DNA of 30,374 nt, taken from assembly GCA_002067405.1 (NCBI GenBank), contig MVRP01000035.1:1-30374 (forward strand), written 5' to 3'. Position numbers and translations under genes: made by a program. The notes beneath the pieces were generated by a model that worked only from the letters and a program-made list of their open reading frames with translations, searched no databases and was not told the DNA's origin. This document shows positions 7,684 to 16,554 of the stretch, one piece after another (the stretch's first letter is position 1; the number at the start of each line of letters is the position of its first letter). Origin of the DNA: Syntrophorhabdaceae bacterium PtaU1.Bin034. Its GTDB lineage: Bacteria > Desulfobacterota_G > Syntrophorhabdia > Syntrophorhabdales > WCHB1-27.

Positions 7684-9282
7684 ATGCACGTAATGCGGTA
7701 TTGTTTGTCATTGTTGACGATATGCGTTGTCCTCGCTCTCGGGAATTGGTCAGAGGCGGCCGGGCCCAGGATTGCCGCCGGGTCTTCTCACACGGTAGCC
7801 ATAAAATCAGACGGCACGCTGTGGGCGTGGGGGTCGAATGTCTCGGGACAGTTGGGCGACGGGACAACGGCAAACAGGTCCGTTCCGACCCAAATCGGAA
7901 GCGCGACAAACTGGAATGTGATTGCCGCAGGCGAGGCCCATAACGTCGCGATCAGGTCGGACGGGACCTTGTGGGCGTGGGGGTCGAATGTCTCGGGACA
8001 GCTAGGGGACGGGACAACAACCACGCGGGCCACGCCGATCCAGGTGGGGGCAGCGACCAATTGGAGTGCGGTAGCAGCAGGCGATACCCACACGGTAGCA
8101 GTCAGGACGGATGGGACCTTGTGGGCGTGGGGGTCGAATGTCTCGGGACAGTTGGGCGATGGGACCATAGTCAACAAGACCGTTCCCACGCAGATCGGGA
8201 CGGTGACCAATTGGAGTACGGCAGCAGCAGGCTCCGCACATACGGTCGCAATCAGGACGGACGGGACCTTGTGGGCGTGGGGGTCGAATGCCTCCGGACA
8301 GTTGGGGGACGGGACAACGGCAAATAAAACCGTTCCTGCACAGGTCGGAGGCGCGGCCACGTGGAACGCTGTTGATGCAGGCTCCGGTTATTCGGTGGCA
8401 ACGGGGTCGGACGGAACGCTGTGGGCATGGGGAGCCAACGCTTCGGGCCAGTTGGGTGACGGGACCATAGTCAACAAGACCGTTCCCACGCAGATCGGGA
8501 GTGGGGTCATTTGGAGCACGGTTACCGCCGGGTCTATCCACACCATGGCCATCAGATCGGACGGGACCTTGTGGGCGTGGGGGTCGAATGTCTCGGGACA
8601 GTTGGGCGATGGGACAACAGTCAACAGGACCGTTCCCACGCAGATAGCTTCCGGCTTTAGCGTGCCTCTTCAAGTCATCTCAACAGTTCCTGCGAACGGC
8701 GCCAAGGAGGTTTCTCTCGATACCGTTATTCAGGCAGTCTTTAATCACACGATGGATGCAACGACGATCACGACCGACACGTTTACGGTAAGCGGAGGGG
8801 TCACGGGCACGATCGAATTTAATTCGTCCACCAATACCGCGACGTTTACCCCTTCGGCCCCCCTGGATTCTTCCGGCACCTATACCGCCACCATCACCAC
8901 AGGGGTAAGGGACTCATCCGGAACCAGTCTTCCTGCGAATTTCAGCTGGAGCTTTACTACCGACCCTGAGGATAAAGGAGAAGGCGGGTGCTTCATCGCA
9001 ACCGCGGCGTACGGGTCGTATCTCGATCCGCATGTTCAGGTCTTAAGGAATTTCAGAGACAGATATCTCGCGACAAACAGAATCGGCCGGTATCTTGTCA
9101 GCAGCTACTATCAGTACTCGCCGCCCGTTGCACGGCTCATAGAATCACACGGGTGTTTAAGAACAGCGGTCCGATGGGCGCTGACTCCGCTGGTCTACGG
9201 GCTGGAGCAGCCGTTTCTCATAGTCATAGGTCTGTTCCTCGGCATTGCGATCATTCGGAAAAGAAGGCGGGCCGGATCATGA
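7684..9282 (+). CDS. Exported RCC1-repeat protein with Ig-like domain and CFI-box C-terminal anchor
   Basis: A 532-residue surface or envelope protein. Order: signal peptide (to about residue 22); six RCC1-type blades of exactly 50 residues, each with [18 protein letters not shown]; a Big_5-like Ig fold (about 333-428, starting [14 protein letters not shown]); and a Gly-rich hinge into [10 protein letters not shown] at Cys436. The rest is the roughly 95-residue conserved tail ([19 protein letters not shown]) with a final membrane helix and basic end RKRRR. That tail type recurs on many unrelated exported proteins and is taken to be a sorting or anchoring module. RCC1 blades form a beta-propeller; the ligand is unknown. 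ATG 7684 is chosen because of AAAAGGAA just upstream and a clean signal peptide. The gene appears monocistronic. Confidence 0.85.
   Translation: MHVMRYCLSLLTICVVLALGNWSEAAGPRIAAGSSHTVAIKSDGTLWAWGSNVSGQLGDGTTANRSVPTQIGSATNWNVIAAGEAHNVAIRSDGTLWAWGSNVSGQLGDGTTTTRATPIQVGAATNWSAVAAGDTHTVAVRTDGTLWAWGSNVSGQLGDGTIVNKTVPTQIGTVTNWSTAAAGSAHTVAIRTDGTLWAWGSNASGQLGDGTTANKTVPAQVGGAATWNAVDAGSGYSVATGSDGTLWAWGANASGQLGDGTIVNKTVPTQIGSGVIWSTVTAGSIHTMAIRSDGTLWAWGSNVSGQLGDGTTVNRTVPTQIASGFSVPLQVISTVPANGAKEVSLDTVIQAVFNHTMDATTITTDTFTVSGGVTGTIEFNSSTNTATFTPSAPLDSSGTYTATITTGVRDSSGTSLPANFSWSFTTDPEDKGEGGCFIATAAYGSYLDPHVQVLRNFRDRYLATNRIGRYLVSSYYQYSPPVARLIESHGCLRTAVRWALTPLVYGLEQPFLIVIGLFLGIAIIRKRRRAGS
7807..8650 (+). repeat. 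Six 150-bp tandem repeats encoding RCC1 blades
   Basis: The anchor GTGGGCGTGG (GTGGGCATGG in copy five) begins at 7821, 7971, 8121, 8271, 8421 and 8571, an exact 150-base period. Blades 3 and 5 also share an identical 40-base block starting at 8161 and 8461. The near-identity at DNA level points to recent duplication or gene conversion. Confidence 0.9.
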
Positions 9283-9350
9283 CGAAAGAAGAAGCCGTTT
9301 TCGCCACAAATAAAGACGGATAAGAGCGGGATTCCGCCGGAGGCCGGAAT

Positions 9351-9380
9351 CTGAGGGACGGCACAATCGCCGTCACTCAG
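9351..9380. other. Intergenic hairpin after the RCC1 gene
   Basis: CTGAG and ACGGC arms (9351-9362) pair with GCCGT and CTCAG (9369-9380) around a short loop. A second, smaller hairpin GATTCCG/CGGAATC sits just before it (9330-9351). There is no U-tract, so the role is unclear; it may protect the mRNA 3' end. Confidence 0.45.
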
Positions 9381-9393
9381 CACTCTCTTCCAT

Positions 9394-9418
9394 CCGCCTT
9401 CATCGTGGGCGGCTTTTT
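9394..9418 (+). terminator. Rho-independent terminator of the RCC1 gene
   Basis: CCGCC (9394-9398) pairs with GGCGG (9408-9412), followed by CTTTTT. It lies 110 bases past the RCC1 stop and before the stop of the convergent hydrolase. Confidence 0.6.
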
Positions 9419-9461
9419 CCCCTCATGGACGCTCAGTTCGTAATGTTCGGCCAACAGTTCC

Positions 9462-10259
9462 TCACCGGGCGGCTCGGGTAAAGGTCTCAATCGTTTCCAT
9501 GTACCGCGTCAGACTTCGCTCGAGAAGATCATTATGACCGGCGCCCGGAACGAACAGCGCTTCCTTTTTTGTCGCAGCGGAAAGCGTGTAAAGTGCCCTT
9601 CCCTCTCCGGCCGGGATGATTTCATCCTCTTCGCCGTGAATGACGAGGGTGGGAATCCTGATCTCCTTTATCTTCAGATCGTTTCCGAATCCTATCGCGC
9701 CTTCCACCCCTTCGAAAAGGTAGCTTACGCCGAGTCGCGCAAACTGGTTCCGGGAACTTGCAAAACCGCTTTCCACAATAAGCCCCTTAAGCTGACCCTG
9801 ATAACGGTAGGCAACTTCGATGGCCGGGGCGCTACCTAAAGACCGGCCCATCACAAAACGATCGCCTCCATAACCACGGGCATCAAGGAAGGAAACAAAA
9901 CCGTGAAAGATGGGGTGGGCATCCTTTATCATGGCGCTGCAGGTGGGGCTGCCGTCACTTTCGCCGTAACCGCGATAGTCGGCCACAAACAGATTAAGAC
10001 CCCGCTCCTGATAGAGCGGCGCCACGTAATCATAGTCTGTCGCTATCTCCCCGTTCCCGTGAAAGTAAAGGACGTTCGGTCCATCCGTGCGGGCCGGATA
10101 GAACCGGCAGCCGATTGAGATACCCTCCGCCACCTCGACGAAATGCGTCATCCCGTTTCGCGGTCTCGACTCCAGGGGCCATTCACGGCGCGGGAAAAAT
10201 ATCCGGTGGAGTATTTCCGGCCGGTCCATCAGCCCGGTGCCCTTGTCAAAATCGATCAT
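9462..10259 (-). CDS. Alpha/beta hydrolase (serine hydrolase, S33/BEM46-like)
   Basis: A cytoplasmic serine hydrolase of 265 residues. The oxyanion-hole motif HGNGE lies at 67-71, the nucleophile Ser140 in MGRSLGS, the acid Asp212 in HGEEDEIIP, and the base His242 in GAGHND. It carries the DYRGYGESDG loop common to the BEM46/ABHD group. The substrate cannot be named. The signature lacks the small residue before Ser seen in classical GxSxG (here G-R-S-L-G, which still fits). ATG 10259 follows GGAGGACAGGAT, a strong site. The MFS gene lies 88 bases upstream on the same strand, so the two could be co-transcribed. Confidence 0.85.
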   Translation of the reverse strand: MIDFDKGTGLMDRPEILHRIFFPRREWPLESRPRNGMTHFVEVAEGISIGCRFYPARTDGPNVLYFHGNGEIATDYDYVAPLYQERGLNLFVADYRGYGESDGSPTCSAMIKDAHPIFHGFVSFLDARGYGGDRFVMGRSLGSAPAIEVAYRYQGQLKGLIVESGFASSRNQFARLGVSYLFEGVEGAIGFGNDLKIKEIRIPTLVIHGEEDEIIPAGEGRALYTLSAATKKEALFVPGAGHNDLLERSLTRYMETIETFTRAAR

Positions 10260-10347
10260 ATCCTGTCCTCCAGTACTTTTGCAGGTTCATAAGCTCCCCT
10301 CTTTTCTCATTCTTACCTGCCTTTACAATGGCTGCGATAATTGCTGT

Positions 10348-11544
10348 CTAAATCTTTTCGAGACGAAGGGTGAGCGGGCTCGAAAGAGAGACGAGTATGC
10401 CGAGAATCAGGATGCCCAGCCTGAAACCGATATAGTCTCCCGCAAGACCGAGCAGGTAGGGCATCACACCGCCGCCGAGCACTACACAAAGCGTCAGGAT
10501 CAAGCCGGTCGCCATACCTCTCGACTCCCTGTTGAACACTTTGGTGACGACCACGAGGATCACGGGGAAATAGCACGTGACGACAACTGCCTGAAAGAAA
10601 AGAAAAACAGGCATACAGGCAATGGAAGCAACTGCCGTGAGGACCGTCAGGACTCCTGATCCGAGCATGATAACAAACAACGCAGACCTGAGGTTGACCC
10701 TGTCAATGAAAAAGCCCGCCATGATGGCAACAATAATGCCGCCAAGCCTCGATATTCCCAGGACCGTGTTTGCATAGCCGAGGGTCATGGATAATTCCTT
10801 GGTAACATAAAGAGGGAAAATCGCGTAAAGGCCGAGATTGGCCCCGGCAGCGAAAATGGACAGAATAATCAACGTCCAGAGGGAAGACTTCTTGACAAGA
10901 CCGCCGAACGTGCCCTTTTGGGAATGCTCGATCTTCACCTCACGGCTTACCAGGTAGAAGATGACGGCACCCATCAGGAACACAAAGCCCAAAACCTGAA
11001 AAACACCCCTCCAGTTCACAAAATGGAGAAGGAAGAGGACGATGAACGGAATGCTGAATATGGCCACAGGCGCCCCGCTGTCATGGATCACGATCGACTT
11101 CCCCCATTGTTTCTCGCTGTAATACTCGGTGATGAGCGGAAGGGCTGCGGGCAGATACATTCCTCCCGAAAGGCCGATGATGAAGCCGAACAGGTAGAGA
11201 AGAGAGAACCGCTGAGCAAAAGGGATCAAAAAGAACGCCAGGGACGTAATCGATAGGGAAAGAGTTATGGACCGTCTGTAGCCGAAGGCGCCCGAGTAAA
11301 AGCCTGAAGAAAACATGGAGAAGGCATAACCTGCGGACAAAAATACAAAAACGCTGCTCGCCCGTGCGTGGGTTATCACGAACTCGTCTTCAATAAGCGG
11401 CAGAAGAGGCGCGAACAGGACCCTTGCGCCCATGTTGATGAACCAGAGCCACCAGAGAAAAATCAGGAATGCGAGGGCCTTGCCTTTGAGATCCGGGTAA
11501 CGTTCCATTCCAGGAATAGTAGCGAAGACCGGGGAAGAATTCAA
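10348..11544 (-). CDS. Major facilitator superfamily transporter
   Basis: An integral membrane protein of 398 residues with about twelve hydrophobic helices in two halves. It includes the loop FYSGAFGYRRS between early helices, which resembles a diverged MFS motif A, and a second FFIDRVNLRSA at the equivalent place in the second half. It probably exports or imports a small solute by proton antiport or symport; the substrate is unknown. The start is uncertain. TTG 11544 has AAAGGA at good spacing, while ATG 11508 (MERYPDLKGKAL) looks more like a natural N-terminus but has no clear ribosome binding site. It is divergent from tatB across about 120 bases. Confidence 0.85.
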   Translation of the reverse strand: MNSSPVFATIPGMERYPDLKGKALAFLIFLWWLWFINMGARVLFAPLLPLIEDEFVITHARASSVFVFLSAGYAFSMFSSGFYSGAFGYRRSITLSLSITSLAFFLIPFAQRFSLLYLFGFIIGLSGGMYLPAALPLITEYYSEKQWGKSIVIHDSGAPVAIFSIPFIVLFLLHFVNWRGVFQVLGFVFLMGAVIFYLVSREVKIEHSQKGTFGGLVKKSSLWTLIILSIFAAGANLGLYAIFPLYVTKELSMTLGYANTVLGISRLGGIIVAIMAGFFIDRVNLRSALFVIMLGSGVLTVLTAVASIACMPVFLFFQAVVVTCYFPVILVVVTKVFNRESRGMATGLILTLCVVLGGGVMPYLLGLAGDYIGFRLGILILGILVSLSSPLTLRLEKI

Positions 11545-11668
11545 TCGAATCCTTTGCGGAGCCGAATAGAATTTGTTCCGGGGGACGATCGATGGTCCGC
11601 ATAAGGCGCATGAGTTCAGAGAGTTTAGAACTTTCCATACCCCCGCATCTGTGATAAGTTATAAAATC

Positions 11669-12106
11669 ATGTTTGGCATTGGTCTCCCCGAACTCATCAT
11701 TATCATTGTCGTTGCCCTGCTCGTGGTAGGACCCAAGAAGCTGCCCGAACTTGCCCGGTCTTTGGGTAAGGCGATGGGAGAATTCAGACGCATGGCTGAC
11801 GACGTGAAAGAGACTCTCGAGACGGAAATGCACGTGGAGGAGACCGGGGAAGAGGTCAAAGGAGAGAACAAGGCGGCGGAAGCGTCAGAGGAAGGGCAGC
11901 CGAAGGGCGGGGAGGCAATGAAGGAACAGCAGGAGGAGCCCTCCGAAGAAGAGAAAAAGCCGGCCGCAGAACTGTCAGTGCCATCTGAGGATCAAAAAAA
12001 AGGCGGGGAGCCCCGGAAAAAAGAAGAGAAACAAGCGGCGGAATCGGAAGGGGAGCAAAAAACAGAAAAAAAAGGCATCACCCCGAATGAACAGACGGCA
12101 ACATGA
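11669..12106 (+). CDS. tatB: Sec-independent translocase TatA/TatB-type subunit
   Basis: Membrane-anchored subunit of the twin-arginine translocase, which exports folded proteins. 145 residues: a short N-terminal helix (about 4-22), the hinge GPKKLPELARSLGKAMGEFR, an amphipathic helix to about residue 50, then a long tail very rich in Glu, Lys and Gln. The GP at the hinge favours TatB over TatA (which usually has FG), but a single subunit may serve both roles here. ATG 11669 is chosen by family alignment (MFGIGLPEL); no good Shine-Dalgarno precedes it. Its TGA overlaps the tatC ATG (ATGA), so translation is coupled. Confidence 0.88.
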   Translation: MFGIGLPELIIIIVVALLVVGPKKLPELARSLGKAMGEFRRMADDVKETLETEMHVEETGEEVKGENKAAEASEEGQPKGGEAMKEQQEEPSEEEKKPAAELSVPSEDQKKGGEPRKKEEKQAAESEGEQKTEKKGITPNEQTAT

Positions 12107-12840
12107 TAGACGAGAAAAAGCCCTTTATTTCTCACCTCAAAGAGCTGAGAGACAGATTGGTGGTTTCTATCATCGCCGTCGGCGTAGCCTTCGTCATCGC
12201 CTACAGTCTCAAAGAAAAAATATTCCACTTTCTCATGCGTCCCTTCATTGAGGTGATGCCCGCACAGAGTTCGTTCATCTTTACGAGCGTCACCGAAGCG
12301 TTCATGACGTACTTCAAGATATCGCTGGTGACAGGCCTTTTTCTGGCTGCTCCGGTTATTCTTTACGAGCTCTGGATGTTCGTATCCCCCGGTCTTTACG
12401 AAAAGGAAAAAAAATACGTCATACCCTTTATCGTGTTCGGAAGTATATTCTTCCTGATCGGAGGGCTCTTCTGCTATTTCATCGTCATGCCCTACATCTA
12501 CCGCTTTTTCGTCAGCTACGCGGGTCAGTTCATTATCCCCATGCCCTCGCTCAAGGAATATATGAACCTATCCCTCAAGATGCTTATCATCTTCGGTTTG
12601 ATTTTCCAGATGCCCCTCATCGCCTTCTATCTTGCGAAAGCCGGCATCATCAGCTATCACGGCCTGGCAACAAAGAGAAGATACGCGATACTGGGGATCG
12701 TCGTTGTGAGCGCCATCATTACGCCTCCGGAGGTAACAAGCCAGCTTCTTATGGCGATACCCATGTATGGTCTTTTTGAAGTAAGCGTGTTGATCGCGAA
12801 ATTTTTCGGAAAAAAGGAGAGTGCCGATGCCCCGGTTTAA
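12103..12840 (+). CDS. tatC: Twin-arginine translocase subunit TatC
   Basis: Polytopic inner-membrane receptor for twin-arginine signal peptides. 245 residues, normal for the family. It shows the N-terminal FxSHLKELRDRL motif of the first cytoplasmic region, the conserved ELWMFVSPGLYEKEKKY block after helix 2, and late TPPEV before the last helices. Six membrane segments are visible. It overlaps tatB by four bases upstream and glmU by 14 bases downstream, in one compact operon. A Tat client (the DUF362 protein at 18963) is encoded nearby. Confidence 0.96.
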   Translation: MIDEKKPFISHLKELRDRLVVSIIAVGVAFVIAYSLKEKIFHFLMRPFIEVMPAQSSFIFTSVTEAFMTYFKISLVTGLFLAAPVILYELWMFVSPGLYEKEKKYVIPFIVFGSIFFLIGGLFCYFIVMPYIYRFFVSYAGQFIIPMPSLKEYMNLSLKMLIIFGLIFQMPLIAFYLAKAGIISYHGLATKRRYAILGIVVVSAIITPPEVTSQLLMAIPMYGLFEVSVLIAKFFGKKESADAPV

Positions 12841-14197
12841 TTGTGTGATACTGGCAGCAGGAAAGGGGAAGAGGATGCTGTCGAAGATGCCGAAGACCGT
12901 TCACCCGATCATGGGTAAACCCATGGTCCGTTATGTAGTGCAGACCGCGAAACAACTGGGATCAAAAAAGACCATTGTGGTAACCGGCCATGAAAAGGAG
13001 GTTGTCGAGGATTGCCTCAAGGACGAGGACGTGATCTTTTCTTTGCAGGCCGAGCAAAAAGGAACGGCCCATGCCGTCCTGACCGCGGAAGGTCTTCTCG
13101 CGGATGGAGGCGAGGATATTCTCGTCCTTTACGGTGATGTCCCCCTCATACAAGCCTCCACCCTTGAAGCCTTTGTGCGGTTTTTCGAGCAATCAGAAGG
13201 TATCGCCTTCATGACGACCCGTGTTGAACGGCCGGATGGCTATGGCCGGGTGGTCATGGGAGGGAACGATGACATCCTCGACATCGTCGAGGACAGCGAG
13301 GCGACCGGAAAGGTACGGGAAATCGACGTCATAAACACGGGTATCTGCATGATCCGGGGCGATTTTCTCCCTCTGGTCAAGGCCATAACGCCTGACAACA
13401 ACAAGGGTGAATTTTATCTTACGGATATATGCAGGGTCGCAAAAGCGAAAGGCATCAAGGTCAAGGCCTGGCTGCATGAGAATGCCGGGGAAGTCCTCGG
13501 CATCAACACACGGAAGGAGCTGCTTGAAGCAAGCTCCCTGATGAAAAATGCCATTCTGGACCGTCACATGGAAAACGGCGTTACCCTTATCGACCGGAGC
13601 GCCTACATCGAGAGCGACGTGACCATAGGAAGGGATACGGTGATCTTTCCGTACTGCTATCTTACGGGAAAAACGGAAATCGGAGAGGATGTGACTATCG
13701 GTCCCCACGTGGTGATCAAGGATTCCATAATCGGGAGGGGTGTCGCTATCGAAGGCTTCAGCTCCCTGGACGGTATCAGGGCCGACGAAGGGGTGAAGAT
13801 CGGACCCTTTTCAAGGATCAGGCCGACCACGGTATTGAAAAAGAATGTAAAGATAGGCAATTTTGTGGAGGTGAAGAACTCGACCATCGAGGAGGGGTCA
13901 AAGGCGAATCACCTTTCCTACCTGGGCGATGCCCGGATCGGCACAGGGGTTAACATAGGAGCAGGCACCATTACTTGTAATTACGACGGAAGAAGAAAGC
14001 ACAAAACCACCATCGGAGACGGTGTTTTTGTCGGCAGCAACACCGAGCTTGTTGCACCGGTCGCAATCGGAAAAGACGCGGTCATCGGAGCGGGTTCTAC
14101 GATCACCCACGACGTCCCCGAAGGAGCTCTCGCTGTCACCCGTGCAAAGCAGAAAAACATCGAAGGCTATGCGAGGAGGAAAAAATGTGCGGAATAG
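12827..14197 (+). CDS. glmU: Bifunctional GlcNAc-1-P uridyltransferase / GlcN-1-P acetyltransferase
   Basis: Makes UDP-GlcNAc for peptidoglycan and LPS in the cytoplasm: acetyl-CoA plus glucosamine-1-P, then UTP. 456 residues, the usual length. The N-terminal nucleotidyltransferase has LAAGKGKRM (9-17), Lys23, QKGTAHA and LYGDVPLI; the C-terminal left-handed beta-helix has hexapeptide repeats from about 250, with EVKNSTI, KANHLSYLGDA and NIGAGTITCNYDG. ATG 12827 is chosen over GTG 12821 because AAGGAGA ends at ideal distance from it. It overlaps tatC by 14 and glmS by 13 bases. Confidence 0.97.
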   Translation: MPRFNCVILAAGKGKRMLSKMPKTVHPIMGKPMVRYVVQTAKQLGSKKTIVVTGHEKEVVEDCLKDEDVIFSLQAEQKGTAHAVLTAEGLLADGGEDILVLYGDVPLIQASTLEAFVRFFEQSEGIAFMTTRVERPDGYGRVVMGGNDDILDIVEDSEATGKVREIDVINTGICMIRGDFLPLVKAITPDNNKGEFYLTDICRVAKAKGIKVKAWLHENAGEVLGINTRKELLEASSLMKNAILDRHMENGVTLIDRSAYIESDVTIGRDTVIFPYCYLTGKTEIGEDVTIGPHVVIKDSIIGRGVAIEGFSSLDGIRADEGVKIGPFSRIRPTTVLKKNVKIGNFVEVKNSTIEEGSKANHLSYLGDARIGTGVNIGAGTITCNYDGRRKHKTTIGDGVFVGSNTELVAPVAIGKDAVIGAGSTITHDVPEGALAVTRAKQKNIEGYARRKKCAE

Positions 14198-16002
14198 TAG
14201 GTTATTTAGGCAGTAGCGAAGCATATCCTATCCTTATCGAAGCGTTGAAGAAACTGGAGTACAGGGGCTACGATTCTGCGGGCATGGCCGTCTGGTGCGA
14301 TGGGAAGATCAAGGTGGCACGCCAGAAAGGCAAGGTCGACGATCTGAGGAAGCTGTGCGACGGCGGTTTTAGGGGCACCCTCGGCCTTGCCCATACGCGA
14401 TGGGCCACCCATGGCACTCCTTCCGAGAGGAACGCCCATCCCCACAGGTCCGGCGACGTGGTTGTCGTCCATAACGGCATTGTCGAGAACTACGTGGAAC
14501 TGAAGGAAGACCTGCGCGGGAAGGGGCACAAATTCCTCTCGGATACGGACACGGAGGTGATACCCCATCTCGTCTCCGAGCATCTGAAGCAAGGTGCCGG
14601 ATTCGTCGATGCCGTACGGGCCGCCCTCGCGGAGATGACAGGCTCTTATGCCCTCGGTATTATCAGGGAAAGCGACCAGATGCTCATTGCGGCAAAAAAG
14701 GAAAGCCCTCTCGTGATCGGCATAGGGGACGGCGAGTCTTTCGTTGCGAGCGATGTGCCGGCCCTTATCGGCAGGACAAACAGGTTTATCTTTCTCGAAG
14801 ACAACGATATCGCCGTCATGAAAGACGGCGAAGTACGTATCATTGACGTTATGGGAAAGCGGGTGGACCGGACAATACACACCATAAACTGGACCGGGGC
14901 CATGGCGGAAAAAGGCGGCTACAAGCACTTCATGCTGAAGGAGATCTTCGAGCAGCCCCGGGCCATATCCGATACGCTGATCGGCAGGGTCAAAGAGGAG
15001 CGGGGTGAAGTCGATTTCGAGGAACTCAAACTGCCTTCAATGAGCAAGGTAAAGCGGATCTGGATGATCGCCTGCGGGACCTCTCACCATGCCTGCCTCA
15101 TCGGCAAGCATATGTTCGAGGCAAACCTCCGCATACCGGTGGAGGTGGACATCGCGTCGGAATTCAGGTACCGCAACCCCATTATAGGCAAGGACGATAT
15201 CCTCCTCCTCGTGTCGCAGTCGGGAGAAACGGCGGACACCATTGCCGTCATGAAAGAGGCGAAAAAGAGGGGAATCTACACCCTTGCTGTTTGCAACGTC
15301 CTGGGAAGCACCCTTGCCCGCGATTCCGACGGGGTCATTTTCACGCACGCCGGGCCCGAGATCGGCGTTGCATCGACAAAGGCGTTCACCACCCAGATAT
15401 CCGTGCTCTTTCTCCTCATGCTGCACCTGGGAAAGAAGACAGGAGCGCTCGATAGTGAGGCGGTCGGACGGAATATAAGCGAGATCAGGAAGATACCTCA
15501 CAAGCTCCAGCTCCTTCTCGACGATGCGGGCAATATCGAAGAGCTTGCCCGTAAATACATGCATTTCAAGAACTTTCTCTATCTCGGACGGGGGATCAAC
15601 TATCCCGTTTCCATGGAGGGGGCCCTCAAGCTGAAGGAAATATCCTATATCCACGCGGAGGCTTACGCTGCGGGTGAAATGAAACACGGTCCCATTGCCC
15701 TCATCGATGAGAACATGCCCGTCGTCTTCGTCTCGCCGGGCGACCAGACCTACAAAAAGACGTGCAGCAACGTGGAAGAGGTCGTGTCAAGGCGGGGCAA
15801 CATCATCCTCTGCACGGACGACGAAAAGCATGAAATGACAGGCAAAGCAGCCACGATCCTCCACGTGCCGAGCACGCTCTACGACCTGCAGCCCATCGTC
15901 TTCATAGTACCGCTGCAACTATTTGCCTATCACATTGCGAATTTGCTCGGCACCGACGTGGATCAGCCGAGGAATCTGGCAAAGAGCGTTACAGTGGAAT
16001 AA
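14185..16002 (+). CDS. glmS: Glutamine-fructose-6-phosphate aminotransferase (isomerizing)
   Basis: First committed step to UDP-GlcNAc: fructose-6-P plus glutamine to glucosamine-6-P. 605 residues. Cys2 (MCGIVGY) is the N-terminal nucleophile after Met removal. The glutaminase domain includes HTRWATHG and HNGIVENY, and two SIS domains follow, with ACGTSHHA, SQSGETADT, EIGVASTKAFTTQ and the late AEAYAAGEMKHGPIAL. The C-terminus NLAKSVTVE is intact. It overlaps the glmU end by 13 bases, with GAGGAGG in the glmU coding sequence as its ribosome binding site. No glmS ribozyme fits in front of it, since the upstream sequence is coding. Confidence 0.97.
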   Translation: MCGIVGYLGSSEAYPILIEALKKLEYRGYDSAGMAVWCDGKIKVARQKGKVDDLRKLCDGGFRGTLGLAHTRWATHGTPSERNAHPHRSGDVVVVHNGIVENYVELKEDLRGKGHKFLSDTDTEVIPHLVSEHLKQGAGFVDAVRAALAEMTGSYALGIIRESDQMLIAAKKESPLVIGIGDGESFVASDVPALIGRTNRFIFLEDNDIAVMKDGEVRIIDVMGKRVDRTIHTINWTGAMAEKGGYKHFMLKEIFEQPRAISDTLIGRVKEERGEVDFEELKLPSMSKVKRIWMIACGTSHHACLIGKHMFEANLRIPVEVDIASEFRYRNPIIGKDDILLLVSQSGETADTIAVMKEAKKRGIYTLAVCNVLGSTLARDSDGVIFTHAGPEIGVASTKAFTTQISVLFLLMLHLGKKTGALDSEAVGRNISEIRKIPHKLQLLLDDAGNIEELARKYMHFKNFLYLGRGINYPVSMEGALKLKEISYIHAEAYAAGEMKHGPIALIDENMPVVFVSPGDQTYKKTCSNVEEVVSRRGNIILCTDDEKHEMTGKAATILHVPSTLYDLQPIVFIVPLQLFAYHIANLLGTDVDQPRNLAKSVTVE

Positions 16003-16013
16003 TAGACTACACA

Positions 16014-16065
16014 GAGGGTCCAGGAAGAGAAAAAAAGGAAAAATCTTCCCTGGCCCTCTTTTTTT
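16014..16065 (+). terminator. Rho-independent terminator of the tat-glm operon
   Basis: A 15-base arm (16014-16028) pairs with 16044-16058 with two irregularities, and is followed immediately by a run of seven T. It starts 12 bases after the glmS stop. Confidence 0.9.
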
Positions 16066-16162
16066 GCCTCCCTGCAGGCGGCCCGGGCGCGCTACTGGAC
16101 ACACCTTGACCATTTCACGGTCTTCCCCGGCACTATTACTTATGGTATATTACAACCCAATC

Positions 16163-16522
16163 ATGGATGCGGAGAAAAAGCAGGGGATAATACTCATTGT
16201 CATCGGCATTTGCATCCCCTTGATCGCCCTCCCCTTCGTTTCCGGCTATGCAAAGGACAGGGGCTTCATCGACAATCTCTACGGGATCGGCATCCAGTTG
16301 AGGAAGGGCAGTCCGGAGCCTCAACCCGGTACTCAATCACTCCCGGCGACGGGAAACAAAGGCCCAAAAAAGATCGACTGGAATACCGTGATGCCGGAAA
16401 AAATACCCTTCAGATTATTCCTCGTCTTTACCGTGATCCTCCTTTACCTGGGCATCATAAGGATCGACCGGGCACGACGCAGGCGCAAGGCCGGGAATAA
16501 CGAGCGGATTCCCGCGGGATAG
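16163..16522 (+). CDS. Small two-helix membrane protein, function unknown
   Basis: About 119 residues. A first membrane helix (IILIVIGICIPLIALPF) is followed by a soluble stretch with a Pro/Gly-rich centre, a second helix (FRLFLVFTVILLYLGII) and a very basic end (RIDRARRRRK). I do not recognise a named family. Neither ATG 16163 nor an in-frame ATG at 16142 has a clear ribosome binding site; the former is preferred because the basic/acidic MDAEKKQG start suits an N-in helix. It lies between the operon terminator and the convergent MOT1-type gene. Confidence 0.6.
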   Translation: MDAEKKQGIILIVIGICIPLIALPFVSGYAKDRGFIDNLYGIGIQLRKGSPEPQPGTQSLPATGNKGPKKIDWNTVMPEKIPFRLFLVFTVILLYLGIIRIDRARRRRKAGNNERIPAG

Positions 16523-16554
16523 TGCCGGGAGATCCATCCACTGTGACAATTCCA

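Noticed and set aside
7807..8650. Regular repeats considered as a CRISPR-like array
   Set aside because: The 150-base period is in frame and encodes RCC1 blades; there are no short repeats with unique spacers and no cas genes.
14170..14185. glmS ribozyme or riboswitch upstream of glmS
   Set aside because: The upstream sequence is the glmU coding region with a 13-base overlap, leaving no room for the ribozyme.
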